Part shown: one piece after another, positions 1 to 9,763 of the stretch | Numbering within the stretch: position 1 is the stretch's first letter | How the letters are laid out: every line of letters begins with the position of its first letter | Assembly (NCBI GenBank): GCA_032718475.1 | Contig: JAUCBJ010007666.1 | Coordinates: 1 to 20,306 of the forward strand | DNA from: Nemertoderma westbladi | Taxonomy: Eukaryota; Xenacoelomorpha; Nemertodermatida; Nemertodermatidae | Reading direction: 5' to 3' | Length of the DNA: 20,306 nt | The notes under the pieces: generated by a model | Seen by the model: only the letters and a program-made list of their open reading frames with translations | What the model was told of the DNA's origin: nothing | The model's database searches: none | Made by a program: the position numbers and the translations under genes

Positions 1-59
1 ATTAATCGGTAACACTCCGACAGTGATTTCTAGCTAGCCGCCCATCTTACCTAGCTGGA

Positions 60-560
60 TTATGACGCAGACACCTAATATCACTATCCAACCGTATGGT
101 CGTCCCGTTTAACGCGATACAACCCTTCATCAAGGTGAAGGAGAGCGTTGTACGAAACGAGTTAAACGCTATTTTATAAAGATCAAAAAAGAAACCTGCG
201 TTTGTTCAGATAAACGTAAGTTATCACAGTAAGTCCAATCGATAAACGAATTGGCCTTATCTCAGTTCGATTGGGAAACCTCGAATCTCAAAGAAGATAT
301 CAAGCTTAGAAAACCCTATTCTCTGCGAGAGTTTTGGACGAACGTATCCCATGACAAGCGGAGGAAAATCAGCTCGAGGAGAAGCATATCGAAATGGACG
401 AGACACCGACAGTAAACCCAAACCTTCTAATGCAATCATATTGCACCCTTCACCCAGGAGTTATGGCCCTCCTAGTAAAGTGGCTCCCCCCAAAGAGAAA
501 AAGACTCTTGCTAGCCTCAAAAAACTGCGTAAACGCCGTCTGCGTAAGAAAGACTAACTG
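60..560 (+). other. Possible decayed coding stretch, unrecognised
   Basis: This interval is less AT-rich than its surroundings and holds overlapping open stretches in all three plus-strand frames: a 27-codon run from the ATG at 96, an open run at 233-411, and an ATG-started 68-codon ORF at 351-557. The last ends in a strongly basic, lysine/arginine-rich tail (ends RRLRKKD). The runs look like pieces of one protein separated by frameshifts, but I recognise no domain in any of them. Alternatives are exons of a host gene running in from the left, a mobile-element remnant, or chance. The basic tail alone does not identify a function. Low confidence. Confidence 0.2.
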
Positions 561-1715
561 TTTAGAGTATCTTTATGTTTTAGAAACTGTGATTTTTATA
601 TTTTATAGACTGAAAATCCCATTTTCTGGGAGCGGTGTAAAAGCCTTTGCTGAATTGCCCCGTTATTTTTATTATCTTTTACATTAAAATACTCTGTAGT
701 TGATTTAATAAGTGTAAGAGACCGTATTATTGCTGTATCGGTGTTTTTAGAGGATCTAAGACCTATTTCCTCCGTATGTGTACTGTGAAAGGCATATTTT
801 ATGATTCTATGGCAATTCGTGACGCAAAGGGGTGATAGCTACTCTTGAACAGTAGTTACTATGACTACGGTTAACAGCTGACATTCATACGTGTTGATTT
901 CCTTTGTTCTACGGCGTCTCTCAGTTCAGTCAGCCAATTAGAGCGTTTTTGTGGCTCCTTGTACAGAAAATTTCCGAGAAATGACGCAATGCCTATGTGC
1001 AGTGTTTACATTCAGTCCTGAGCCAAAGAAAGAACGGCTTGGAAGTATTTTGTGCTTTACTGTTTTTTAGTCTTACACTAGTAGGTTTAATTATAAAGGG
1101 CATATATCCTTTAACTAACGACTACCTGACTCATGGAATCACCTGCTGACTGATCATACATACTGACTGCTGAAACATTGCAAACTCGTAACAATCAGTG
1201 TTCAGTTGTTGTTTTATACTGCTATTTACTGTCAGTTCTTCATAATATGGTTGATGAATTATTATATTTGGAATAACGATAAATAACCCCGCAACCCAAT
1301 ATTCTTGATATACCGAAGGTAAGAGAGAAAGGTTACCAATAACGATTGTGACTTATGTTAAAGTGGTTTGAAGTGAATCTAATGTTATTTGATAGACCCT
1401 ACATGAGTCAGCCTGTGTTCCTTTTATATGTGACTAAAATCAGTGAAGATTGGCAGATTAGTGTGCAGTATTGTGCAGCATTGTGTATGAGCGAGTCTGT
1501 TAAAGAAGCAATTCCTAAAGAATGCGCCATATATGTGAATTATAATTAAGCCATATCGTTGTGAGTAGTTTAAGTCATAACTCTGTTTATATAGATAAAG
1601 CGCCACGTCCTAAAGGAACTGTTAATATTACCGAAGGTGAATAATATTGTCAGAGATTATATAATACTGTCAGTCGAATAATACATTAGGCTTACATAGC
1701 AATAAAAATTAAACC
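561..1715. other. No recognisable gene
   Basis: AT-rich sequence without a convincing coding region. A 64-codon plus-strand ORF at 1355-1549 is opposed by a similar-sized minus-strand ORF, has no recognisable domain and no splice context, and is treated as chance. I see no RNA gene or tandem array here. Confidence 0.5.
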
Positions 1716-1777
1716 GTCGAACCCAATCTCCCGGGAATATCCAGCGGGTGAATGGTCGCGCACGGATTGGTTTCGAC
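1716..1777. repeat. 62-nt imperfect inverted repeat (hairpin)
   Basis: The two 13-nt ends, GTCGAACCCAATC and GATTGGTTTCGAC, are inverted complements with one mismatch. The centre holds the self-complementary TCCCGGGA and a locally GC-rich stretch. It could be the core of a small foldback element or a structured RNA segment. No target-site duplication is evident. Confidence 0.45.
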
Positions 1778-2168
1778 TAGTGTAGTGAATCAAATACTTA
1801 TCATAGACTAAAAACAGATTTAATATCTAGAAGACATCTTAATTTGGTGGGTTAAACTGCCAAAGGTCTGAAAGCGCGAACAAGTGGATTTCTACCCAAT
1901 ACTCGGGCACTCCATCCATATGCTCTATTACAGTAGTTGTTTTGATGATGTTACATTCCCGACCTTAACATTAATTGTGTGCGCTATTGCCTAAACATGA
2001 AACTGTAGCGGTAGTATGTACTGCTTTGGTATATAATATTTTTTAGATGTGGAAGGGTTTCAATTAGAAACGGCACTCCAACAATAACATTATCGAGTTG
2101 CCTAAGCAACTACAACAACATTCACGTGTACGCAATTTTATCATCATTTGGAAAGTATCACTTTTAGT
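1778..2168. other. No recognisable gene
   Basis: AT-rich non-coding sequence. I see no gene, RNA or organised repeat here. Confidence 0.5.
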
Positions 2169-2275
2169 ACTAACGGAGCCTTAACGGAGAACTCACTAAC
2201 GGAGGCCTAAATACTCGTTTGTGTCGCCCATTATGAGTTCTCTGTTAAGTGCACTTCCGTTAAACCTCCGTTAAT
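2169..2275. repeat. Short imperfect foldback with TTAACGGAG ends
   Basis: The left side carries three spaced copies of (C/T)TAACGGAG. The right side carries the complement CTCCGTTAA and a degenerate copy CTTCCGTTAA. The internal TTAACGGAGAACTCA also has a near-complement (TGAGTTCTCTGTTAA) on the right. The layout resembles a ~105-bp foldback or MITE remnant. The flanks show no convincing duplication, so classification is open. Confidence 0.4.
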
Positions 2276-2460
2276 TTTTTCTAATGCTGCGAGAATTCGA
2301 GAATTAATAAAGGACAAGTAAACAGGACATGAGAAATAAACAGGACAAATATTTGACCTTCTGACAGTGGGATAGTATTATAGGACAGGGACAGGGGGAC
2401 ATTAGACAGGGATTATATAAAAATTGTATAGAAAAAAGTGTTCTAGAAAAAATATATATA

Positions 2461-2628
2461 TCAAAATTGATATCTAACACGTGTTCTATAACATTTATAA
2501 AAAAAAGTATAAAAAAACTAGCTAATATAAAAAATAAAAAAATGTGTTCAAATATTTATCAAAATTGATAGCTAACACGTGTTCTATAACATTTATAAAA
2601 AAATTTGCCAAAACTAGCTAGTATAAAA
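2461..2628. repeat. Two ~70-bp direct repeats
   Basis: The segments at 2461-2531 and 2559-2628 are near-identical direct copies. Both start ATCAAAATTGATA and run through AACACGTGTTCTATAACATT to a conserved ACTAGCTA(A/G)TATAAAAA end. The difference is a few substitutions and a slightly different A-rich middle. A further TTGACAAAAAAGTG motif appears twice just downstream (about 2680-2735), so this stretch is generally repetitive and very A/T-rich. Confidence 0.7.
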
Positions 2629-2787
2629 ATCAATGTTATGGAAATTTCTTTGAAATTTAATTCAACGTAACTTTTTTGGTTGACAAAAAAGTGTTCTTTT
2701 TTTTCAAACTTGTTAACGACTTTGACAAAAAAGTGACTTACAACAAATAAAATAAAGATTTGAATTTTATTAAAATAAACCTATGAA

Positions 2788-2887
2788 ATTGGCACTGAAC
2801 AATCACGTGGCATGTCCGCAATCTCAATATTGAGATAGAGACTCGTTCGCTGCGAGGATTTCATGTCCTATTTGGGGTTCCGTGCCA
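2788..2887. repeat. Hairpin-capable segment with internal palindrome
   Basis: TTGGCAC near 2788 is complemented by GTGCCAA near 2881. A perfect 16-nt palindrome ATCTCAATATTGAGAT lies between them at 2821-2836, followed by the short complementary pair CTCG/CGAG. The result is a compact branched fold, less AT-rich than its flanks. It may be the remains of a small structured element; no known RNA family is recognised. Confidence 0.35.
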
Positions 2888-3279
2888 AACAGATATCTCT
2901 TTGACAGGAAGAAACATTAATTAGCCATGTCTCATGCCAACTCATCCTAATCAAAACATCAAAGGATTATACAGTGTAGCTATCATTGAGGGAAAGCATT
3001 GCGTGTTGTACAATAGGAAGGCCTAAAGTAAGTTATAATAAGTTACAGTCCAAAGATTACTGTCACGGTGCAAGGATGTACAGTAGTTTAAACTGACATG
3101 GTCTCGGTTTGTGTAAGGATAGGCCTAGGATGAAGCAGAATAATACAGTAATATTTTATCAGGCTGCGTATACTGTATAATGTCAGAATATGACAATGAT
3201 GTATAACAAGTACCAGCAGCAGAGGTACTGACTGACTTAACTCGGTCGATAGGCAAGAAGTATCACATACCGAGACAGG
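2888..3279. other. No recognisable gene
   Basis: Non-coding sequence. A minus-strand ORF at 3088-3321 crosses the end of the transposon that starts at 3291 and shows no domain, so I regard it as chance. Three copies of the overrepresented 7-mer TAC(A/T)GTA lie at 3079, 3144 and 3171. Confidence 0.5.
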
Positions 3280-3290
3280 GGGGGAAACTG
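3280..3290. repeat. Left target-site duplication of the 3291-3705 element
   Basis: GGGGGAAACTG directly abuts the left terminal inverted repeat and is repeated exactly at 3707-3717 beyond the right end. The shared 11 bp may overstate the true duplication by a base or two because of the G run. Confidence 0.75.
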
Positions 3291-3705
3291 GGTGACTACA
3301 AAACAAAGACCAAAGACCCAAATAATAAAGACCTCATAATATTGTAACATGTGTTAACTTTCGTACAGTATATTGTTTTGGTTCCCACAACACGCCTCTC
3401 TAACCTGCTCTAACTAACCTCCTTATTTAAATGGCAATGGCACCTAACGCTCTTTGGGATCTGTACAAAACAAAGAGGTTAAGTCGCCTTACGTCCCTAA
3501 GAGCGTTAGGTCCCAAAGAGCGTTAGGTCCCATTGCCATAGAGAGCGTTAGGTCCCATTGCCATTTAAAGGAGCAGGTTAGTAAAGGAACAGGTTACAGA
3601 GGCGTTTTGGGGAAACCAAAACAATAAACGAAATTTAACTCATGTGTTTTGTACATGTCTTTATTATTGGAATCTTGTGTCTTTGGTCTTTGTTTTGTAG
3701 TCACC
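3291..3705. mobile_element. Non-autonomous DNA transposon (MITE) with long TIRs, Mutator-like
   Basis: The element starts GGTGACTACAAAACAAAGAC and ends with its inverse complement (…GTAGTCACC). The inverted arms run about 3291-3459 and 3511-3705, roughly 170-195 bp, with moderate substitutions and small indels. That leaves only ~50 bp of centre, so it can encode no transposase. The right arm and centre contain extra tandem copies of GAGCGTTAGGTCCCATTGCC that the left arm lacks. Long terminal repeats plus a 9-11-bp duplication fit the Mutator (MULE) superfamily, as an inference from architecture; the terminal bases alone do not prove the family. The exact flanking duplication shows insertion by transposition. 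Mobilisation would need an autonomous copy elsewhere. Confidence 0.75.
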
Positions 3706-3706
3706 C

Positions 3707-3717
3707 GGGGGAAACTG
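3707..3717. repeat. Right target-site duplication of the 3291-3705 element
   Basis: Exact second copy of GGGGGAAACTG, one base beyond the right terminus. Confidence 0.75.
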
Positions 3718-4134
3718 GACGCAAATCCCATCTTGGCGAATTAATATCCCGCCTCATTATTAAATTCTCAATTTAGGGATTTATACAACAGTACACGGGA
3801 TCCCTAGTGCAGTCTGTAGCTTAACTTACGGACAGGACTGGCCTACTCACTATTTCGGTTAACAAGTTCGTCACATGACTAACTGCGGCGTCTTCTTGGG
3901 TCAGATCACTTACTGAATTTTACAACTTCTTTTTCCCAAGGGAAAAAAATTCATCCATAGGATTGTATTGATTTTACAAAAAGTAAAAAAGATTAAAAAG
4001 TAAAATGATATATTTTTGGTGGAATTTCTTAAATTTTATTACATGTGTTGAAAGAGCATCGAAAAAACTACTACAGTATAAGTCACAGTCAAATTCTAGA
4101 TGAGTAATGTTTTTTTCGATTTTATCTACTTCTA
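3718..4134. other. No recognisable gene
   Basis: AT-rich non-coding sequence with an A-rich tract near 3940-4010. I see no coding region, RNA gene or organised repeat. Confidence 0.5.
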
Positions 4135-4205
4135 GTGCCACCTTGGTGTTGTGGTTGCATTGAATTCACATCTTTCGGAGGTCGTGGGTTTAAGGTTTAA
4201 TGGGG
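4135..4205 (+). repeat. tRNA-like / SINE-like fragment
   Basis: TTGGTGTTGTGGTTG resembles a decayed box A. About 30 nt later, CTTTCGGAGGTCGTGGGTTT resembles the anticodon-arm to T-arm region of a tRNA-derived SINE, including a degraded box B. The piece abuts the 3'-truncated end of the reverse transcriptase remnant on its right. It cannot fold as an intact tRNA, so this is a fossil or a coincidence. Confidence 0.3.
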
Positions 4206-4885
4206 GGCCGAGGCAGTTTTCGTTTCGGCACGAATGGTTTGATGGGTGTTGTACAAGTTATCTGATAGCTGCAATAATATCCTCGGAATCCCATATGTTT
4301 CAACTGTGCTGAACATATGTGGTCGGGAGACTGAATCAAAGGCCTTAAAGAAGTAAACATATATACAGTACTATCCAGAAGGCTGTCTTTCTTTGTTGAT
4401 AACTCTTTCGATTATCCGTCTAAGTGCCAAAAAAGGCTCCATGGTCCCACGATCTTTACGGAACCCATTTTGGTTCCCACGTAACAGTCTCTCAACAGGA
4501 TCCCTGATGCGATTTAATATAATTATGTTGAATAGCTTTGCAGCAATCGAGATCAACGAGATTCCATGAAAAGATCCATAACTTCTTAGGTTGACCTTCT
4601 TTTGAACAGGCAACAGGAACTTCTTTGTCACGCCATTTACTCCACTGTCACGATTGGTCTTGATGCAAGGAGATGTCACCAAAGGGGATATCTGTGAGCA
4701 CCGAATCAGATACGAGATACACAATGTACCTCTAAGTTTTCAGGCAATTCCCTGTTATTGTTTAGAAGCTTCTCAAAGTAGGCCTTCCAACCATTGAGAA
4801 ATTCAGCTGGAGAATCCGCCTTAACCTTGGTGGTTGGTTGGCCTTTCCTCCCAGTGAGAAGGTTTATTGATTGCCTGCTACTTTA
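4200..4885 (-). pseudogene. Non-LTR retrotransposon (LINE) reverse transcriptase remnant
   Basis: Reading the minus strand from right to left, one frame (about 4883-4720) gives a pre-RT segment with INLLTGRKG and GWKAYFEKLLNN, typical of the stretch just before the RT fingers. A second frame (4724-4371) gives LLPVQKK, HGISLISIAAK and RGNQNGFRKDR, i.e. RT motifs 1 and 2. After a stop near 4371 the reading resumes with FKAFDSV, the first catalytic-aspartate motif, down to about 4200. The family copies RNA into DNA at the target site. The palm YADD motif, the thumb, the endonuclease domain and the poly(A) tail are absent. The 4371-4724 open run is not an independent gene. It is truncated at both ends and carries at least one frameshift and one stop, so it is dead. 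The clade within non-LTR elements is not assigned. Confidence 0.85.
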
Positions 4886-4995
4886 TCATCAACATTGTTA
4901 ATAGTATCAAACTGCTTATTGATAACTCCTTTAGATTATCAGAGTGATTGCCTGTTAAAGGATAACTGCATCATTAGCTGTCCATCTGTGCCCGA

Positions 4996-5017
4996 GGGGG
5001 GGGGGGGGGGGGGGGGG
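4996..5017 (+). repeat. G22 homopolymer
   Basis: An uninterrupted run of 22 G on the plus strand, preceded by CCATCTGTGCCCGA. The same CCATCTGTGCC reappears at 5513. Such a run is a length-mutation hotspot and may be mis-sized by assembly. Confidence 0.9.
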
Positions 5018-5550
5018 ACCCATTCAACTAAACTTATCTGGCATTGAATCCATCGGTAAAATTAATTATACATAGACCCACATAAAGATTAGCCTAGGTT
5101 AGGCGAGGCCCAAGTGTCCAGATACCATTATACCAACTATCACTCTAGCGCCCAACAATAGTCAGGCAAAGATGTGAGGCATTCACATAGAATATAATGG
5201 AGCTGGGGGATCACGGATATATCTCCACCATCTCTGTAACTAAGCTTGCACATGTAAGGCAATAATAATAACAACACTTGGGTAGTCGAATAGGAGCCAA
5301 AAACAGACTTAAAAGGCCCTCTCCAATCTCCAATAGCTACGGGATAATCTCTCTTAACAACCTTTGTCTAAGTACGAACAGCTACCGACGACCGAATAAT
5401 GCGCTCCTATTGTTACCAAATGCGGGTTCCAATAAGTCCCCTATAGGTACTGCTTTGCAACTCCCTGACTTACTGTGCTTACTGTAGTGTATTCGGGATA
5501 TTAGAGCGGCCCCCATCTGTGCCTCCGACCCAATACAATAGGGCCTTATG
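5018..5550. other. No recognisable gene
   Basis: Moderately AT-rich sequence. A 69-codon plus-strand ORF at 5278-5487 has no domain or flanking signals and is treated as chance. No RNA gene is seen. Confidence 0.5.
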
Positions 5551-5590
5551 CAAGGCATCCTTTAATACTAAAGTATTAAAGGATGCCTTG
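5551..5590. repeat. Perfect 40-nt palindrome
   Basis: CAAGGCATCCTTTAATACT is followed, with only AA between, by its exact inverse complement. It is followed by a second CCTTGG and preceded by GGCCTTATG. Perfect arms this long suggest a recent origin by inverted duplication or strand-switching, or a tiny foldback insertion. A bacterial-type terminator role is not expected here. Confidence 0.9.
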
Positions 5591-6127
5591 GCCTTGGTAT
5601 TATGTGACTGAGGGATGTAATCACTCAATCACTAGTAGCTCAACCATCTTTTAACTAATAAATTATTGTTTCCTTTTAGGCCTAAGTTTTCGCCTACTTT
5701 TCCTGTTTTTTATTTTATATTCAAAATCCCTTATACTTTTTTGTAACTTATATTAATAAAATCTATAATTAATTTATTACAAATTTATTTATTAAAATGC
5801 AACATATATTTAGGTTTATTTTGTACATTGAGCAAAAATAATTTGACTAAGTTTGACTAATTTGAACCAATTTGACTAGGGATTTCACACAAAGCCCTTG
5901 GGAGAATCAAATAAATTACAATGCGTTACATGTAAGTGTAATTTTTAAATTTTTTATGAATAATACATGGAGTATTTTTACAATGATTAAATAATAAATA
6001 AATGGCAATGTGGAGGTCGAGTTATATCCGACTTTATACGCTTCATGAAATAATTAAATTTGTTTGAATAATCGACTTTGGGCCCGTAGCTACATATGCA
6101 ATATATACATTATACTATATACAATAT
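5591..6127. other. AT-rich non-coding stretch before the minisatellite
   Basis: Very AT-rich; three TTTGACTA-like words cluster near 5843-5880. A stray fragment of the minisatellite unit, CCCGTAGCT, occurs at 6083 before the regular array begins, so the original array edge may lie here. No gene is seen. Confidence 0.5.
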
Positions 6128-6554
6128 GTTATTGATTATTTCCCGTAGTTCACTGTAGGTTATTGATTGTTTCCCGTAGCTCACTAACTATAGGTTATTG
6201 ATTGTTTCCCGTAGCTCACTATAGGTTATTGATTATTTCCCGTAGCTCACTATAGGTTATTGATTGTTTCTCGTAGCTCACTATAGGTTATTGATTGTTT
6301 TCTGTAGCTCACTATAGGTTATTGATTGTTTCCCGTAGCTCACTATAGGTTATTGATTGTTTCCCGTAGCTCACTATAGGTTATTGATTGTTTCCCGTAG
6401 CTCACTAACTATAGGTTATTGATTGTTTCCCGTAGCTCACCATAGGTTATTGATTATTTCCCGTAGCTCACTATAGGTTATTGATTGTTTCCCGTAGCTC
6501 ACTAACTATAGGTTATTGATTGTTTCCCGTAGCTCACTATAGGTTATTGATTAT

Positions 6555-9500
6555 TTCCCGTAGCTCACTATAGGTTATTGATTGTTTCCCGTAGCTCACT
6601 AACTATAGGTTATTGATTATTTCCCGTAGCTCACTATAGGTTATTGATTGTTTCCGGTAGCTCACTAACTATAGGTTATTGATTGTTTCCCGTAGCTCAC
6701 TATAGGTTATTGATTGTTTCCCGTAGCTCACTATAGGTTATTGATTGTTTCCCGTAGCTCACTAACTATATAGGTTATTGATTGTTTCCCGTAGCTCACT
6801 AACTATAGGTTATTGATTATTTCCCGTAGCTCACTATAGGTTATTGATTGTTTCCCGTAGCTCACTATAGGTTATTGATTATTTCCTGTAGCTCACTAAC
6901 TATAGGTTATTGATTGTTTCCTGTTGCTCACTGTAGGTTATTGATTGTTTCCCGTAGCTCACTAACTATAGGTTATTGATTGTTTCCCGTAGCTCACTAA
7001 CTATAGGTTATTGATTGTTTCCCGTAGCTCACTAACTATAGGTTATTGATTATTTCCCGTAGCTCACTATAGGTTATTAATTGTTTCCCGTAGCTCACTA
7101 TAGGTTATTGATTGTTTCCCGTAGCTCACTAACTATAGGTTATTGATTGTTTCCTGTTGCTCACTGTAGGTTATTGATTGTTTCCCGTAGCTCACTAACT
7201 ATAGGTTATTGATTTTTTCCCGTAGCTCACTAACTATAGGTTATTGATTATTTCCCGTAGCTCACTATAGGTTATTGATTGTTTCCCGTAGCTCACTATA
7301 GGTTATTGATTGTTTCCCGTAGCTCACTATAGGTTATTGATTGTTTCCCGTAGCTCACTAACTATAGGTTATTGATTATTTCCCGCAGCTCACTATAGGT
7401 TATTGATTGTTTCCCGTAGCTCACTAACTATAGGTTATTGATTATTTCCCGTAGCTCACTATAGGTTATTGATTGTTTCCCGTAGCTCACTAACTATAGG
7501 TTATTGATTATTTCCCGCAGCTCACTATAGGTTATTGATTGTTTCCCGTAGCTCACTAACTATAGGTTATTGATTGTTTCCCGTAGCTCACTAACTATAG
7601 GTTATTGATTGTTTCCCGTAGCTCACTAACTATAGGTTATTGATTATTTCCCGTAGCTCACTATAGGTTATTGATTGTTTCCCGTAGCTCACTATAGGTT
7701 ATTTATTATTTCCTGTAGCTCACTATAGGTTATTGATTGTTTCCTTTTGCTCACTGTAGGTTATTGATTATTTCCTGTAGCTCACTATAGGTTATTGATT
7801 TATTTCCCGTAGCTCACTAACTTTAGGTTATTGATTGTTTCCCGTAGCTCACTATAGGTTATTGATTATTTCCCGTAGCTCACTATAGGTTATTGATGGT
7901 TTCCCGTAGCTCACTAACTATAGATTATTGATTGTTTCCCGTAGCTCACTATAGGTTATTGATTGTTTCCTGTAGCTCACTAACTATAGGTTATTGATTG
8001 TTTCCCGTAGCTCACTAACTATAGGTTATTGATTGTTTCCCGTAGCTCACTATAGGTTATTGATTGTTTCCCGTAGCTCACTATAGGTTATTGATTATTT
8101 CCCGTAGCTCACTATAGGTTATTGATTGTTTCCCGTAGCTCACTATAGGTTATTGATTGTTTCCCGTAGCTCACTATAGGTTATTGATTGTTTCCCGTAG
8201 CTCACTATAGGTTATTGATTGTTTCCCGTAGCTCACTATAGGTTATTGATTGTTTCCCGTAGCTCACTAACTATAGGTTATTGATTATTTCCCGTAGCTC
8301 ACTATAGGTTATTGATTGTTTCCGGTAGCTCACTAACTATAGGTTATTGATTGTTTCCCGTAGCTCACTATAGGTTATTGATTGTTTCCCGTAGCTCACT
8401 ATAGGTTATTGATTGTTTCCCGTAGCTCACTAACTATATAGGTTATTGATTGTTTCCCGTAGCTCACTAACTATAGGTTATTGATTATTTCCCGTAGCTC
8501 ACTATAGGTTATTGATTGTTTCCCGTAGCTCACTATAGGTTATTGATTATTTCCTGTAGCTCACTAACTATAGGTTATTGATTGTTTCCTGTTGCTCACT
8601 GTAGGTTATTGATTGTTTCCCGTAGCTCACTAACTATAGGTTATTGATTGTTTCCCGTAGCTCACTAACTATAGGTTATTGATTGTTTCCCGTAGCTCAC
8701 TAACTATAGGTTATTGATTATTTCCCGTAGCTCACTATAGGTTATTAATTGTTTCCCGTAGCTCACTATAGGTTATTGATTGTTTCCCGTAGCTCACTAA
8801 CTATAGGTTATTGATTGTTTCCTGTTGCTCACTGTAGGTTATTGATTGTTTCCCGTAGCTCACTAACTATAGGTTATTGATTTTTTCCCGTAGCTCACTA
8901 ACTATAGGTTATTGATTATTTCCCGTAGCTCACTATAGGTTATTGATTGTTTCCCGTAGCTCACTATAGGTTATTGATTGTTTCCCGTAGCTCACTATAG
9001 GTTATTGATTGTTTCCCGTAGCTCACTAACTATAGGTTATTGATTATTTCCCGCAGCTCACTATAGGTTATTGATTGTTTCCCGTAGCTCACTAACTATA
9101 GGTTATTGATTATTTCCCGTAGCTCACTATAGGTTATTGATTGTTTCCCGTAGCTCACTAACTATAGGTTATTGATTATTTCCCGCAGCTCACTATAGGT
9201 TATTGATTGTTTCCCGTAGCTCACTAACTATAGGTTATTGATTGTTTCCCGTAGCTCACTAACTATAGGTTATTGATTGTTTCCCGTAGCTCACTAACTA
9301 TAGGTTATTGATTATTTCCCGTAGCTCACTATAGGTTATTGATTGTTTCCCGTAGCTCACTATAGGTTATTGATTATTTCCTGTAGCTCACTATAGGTTA
9401 TTGATTGTTTCCTTTTGCTCACTGTAGGTTATTGATTATTTCCTGTAGCTCACTATAGGTTATTGATTTATTTCCCGTAGCTCACTAACTTTAGGTTATT

Positions 9501-9763
9501 GATTGTTTCCCGTAGCTCACTATAGGTTATTGATTATTTCCCGTAGCTCACTATAGGTTATTGATGGTTTCCCGTAGCTCACTAACTATAGGTTATTGAT
9601 TGTTTCCCGTAGCTCACTATAGGTTATTGATTGTTTCCTGTAGCTCACTAACTATAGGTTATTGATTGTTTCCCGTAGCTCACTAACTATAGGTTATTGA
9701 TTGTTTCCCGTAGCTCACTATAGGTTATTGATTGTTTCCCGTAGCTCACTATAGGTTATTGAT
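6555..9763 (+). repeat. Higher-order duplication inside the minisatellite, offset 1,668 bp
   Basis: The block at about 6555-8095 recurs at about 8223-9763. Rare variants keep the exact 1,668-bp spacing: TTTCCGGTAG (6651/8319), TAACTATATA (6763/8431), TTCCTTTTGC (7741/9409), CTTTAGG (7821/9489) and TATTGATGGT (7891/9559). I saw only two base differences in the parts compared: ATTTATT against ATTGATT near 7704/9372, and TAGATT against TAGGTT near 7922/9590. The duplication is therefore very recent, or is an assembly artefact of a collapsed or duplicated read path. Confidence 0.9.

Noticed and set aside
1355-1606. Opposed 60-64-codon ORFs on both strands
   Set aside because: No domain, no splice or promoter context; expected by chance.
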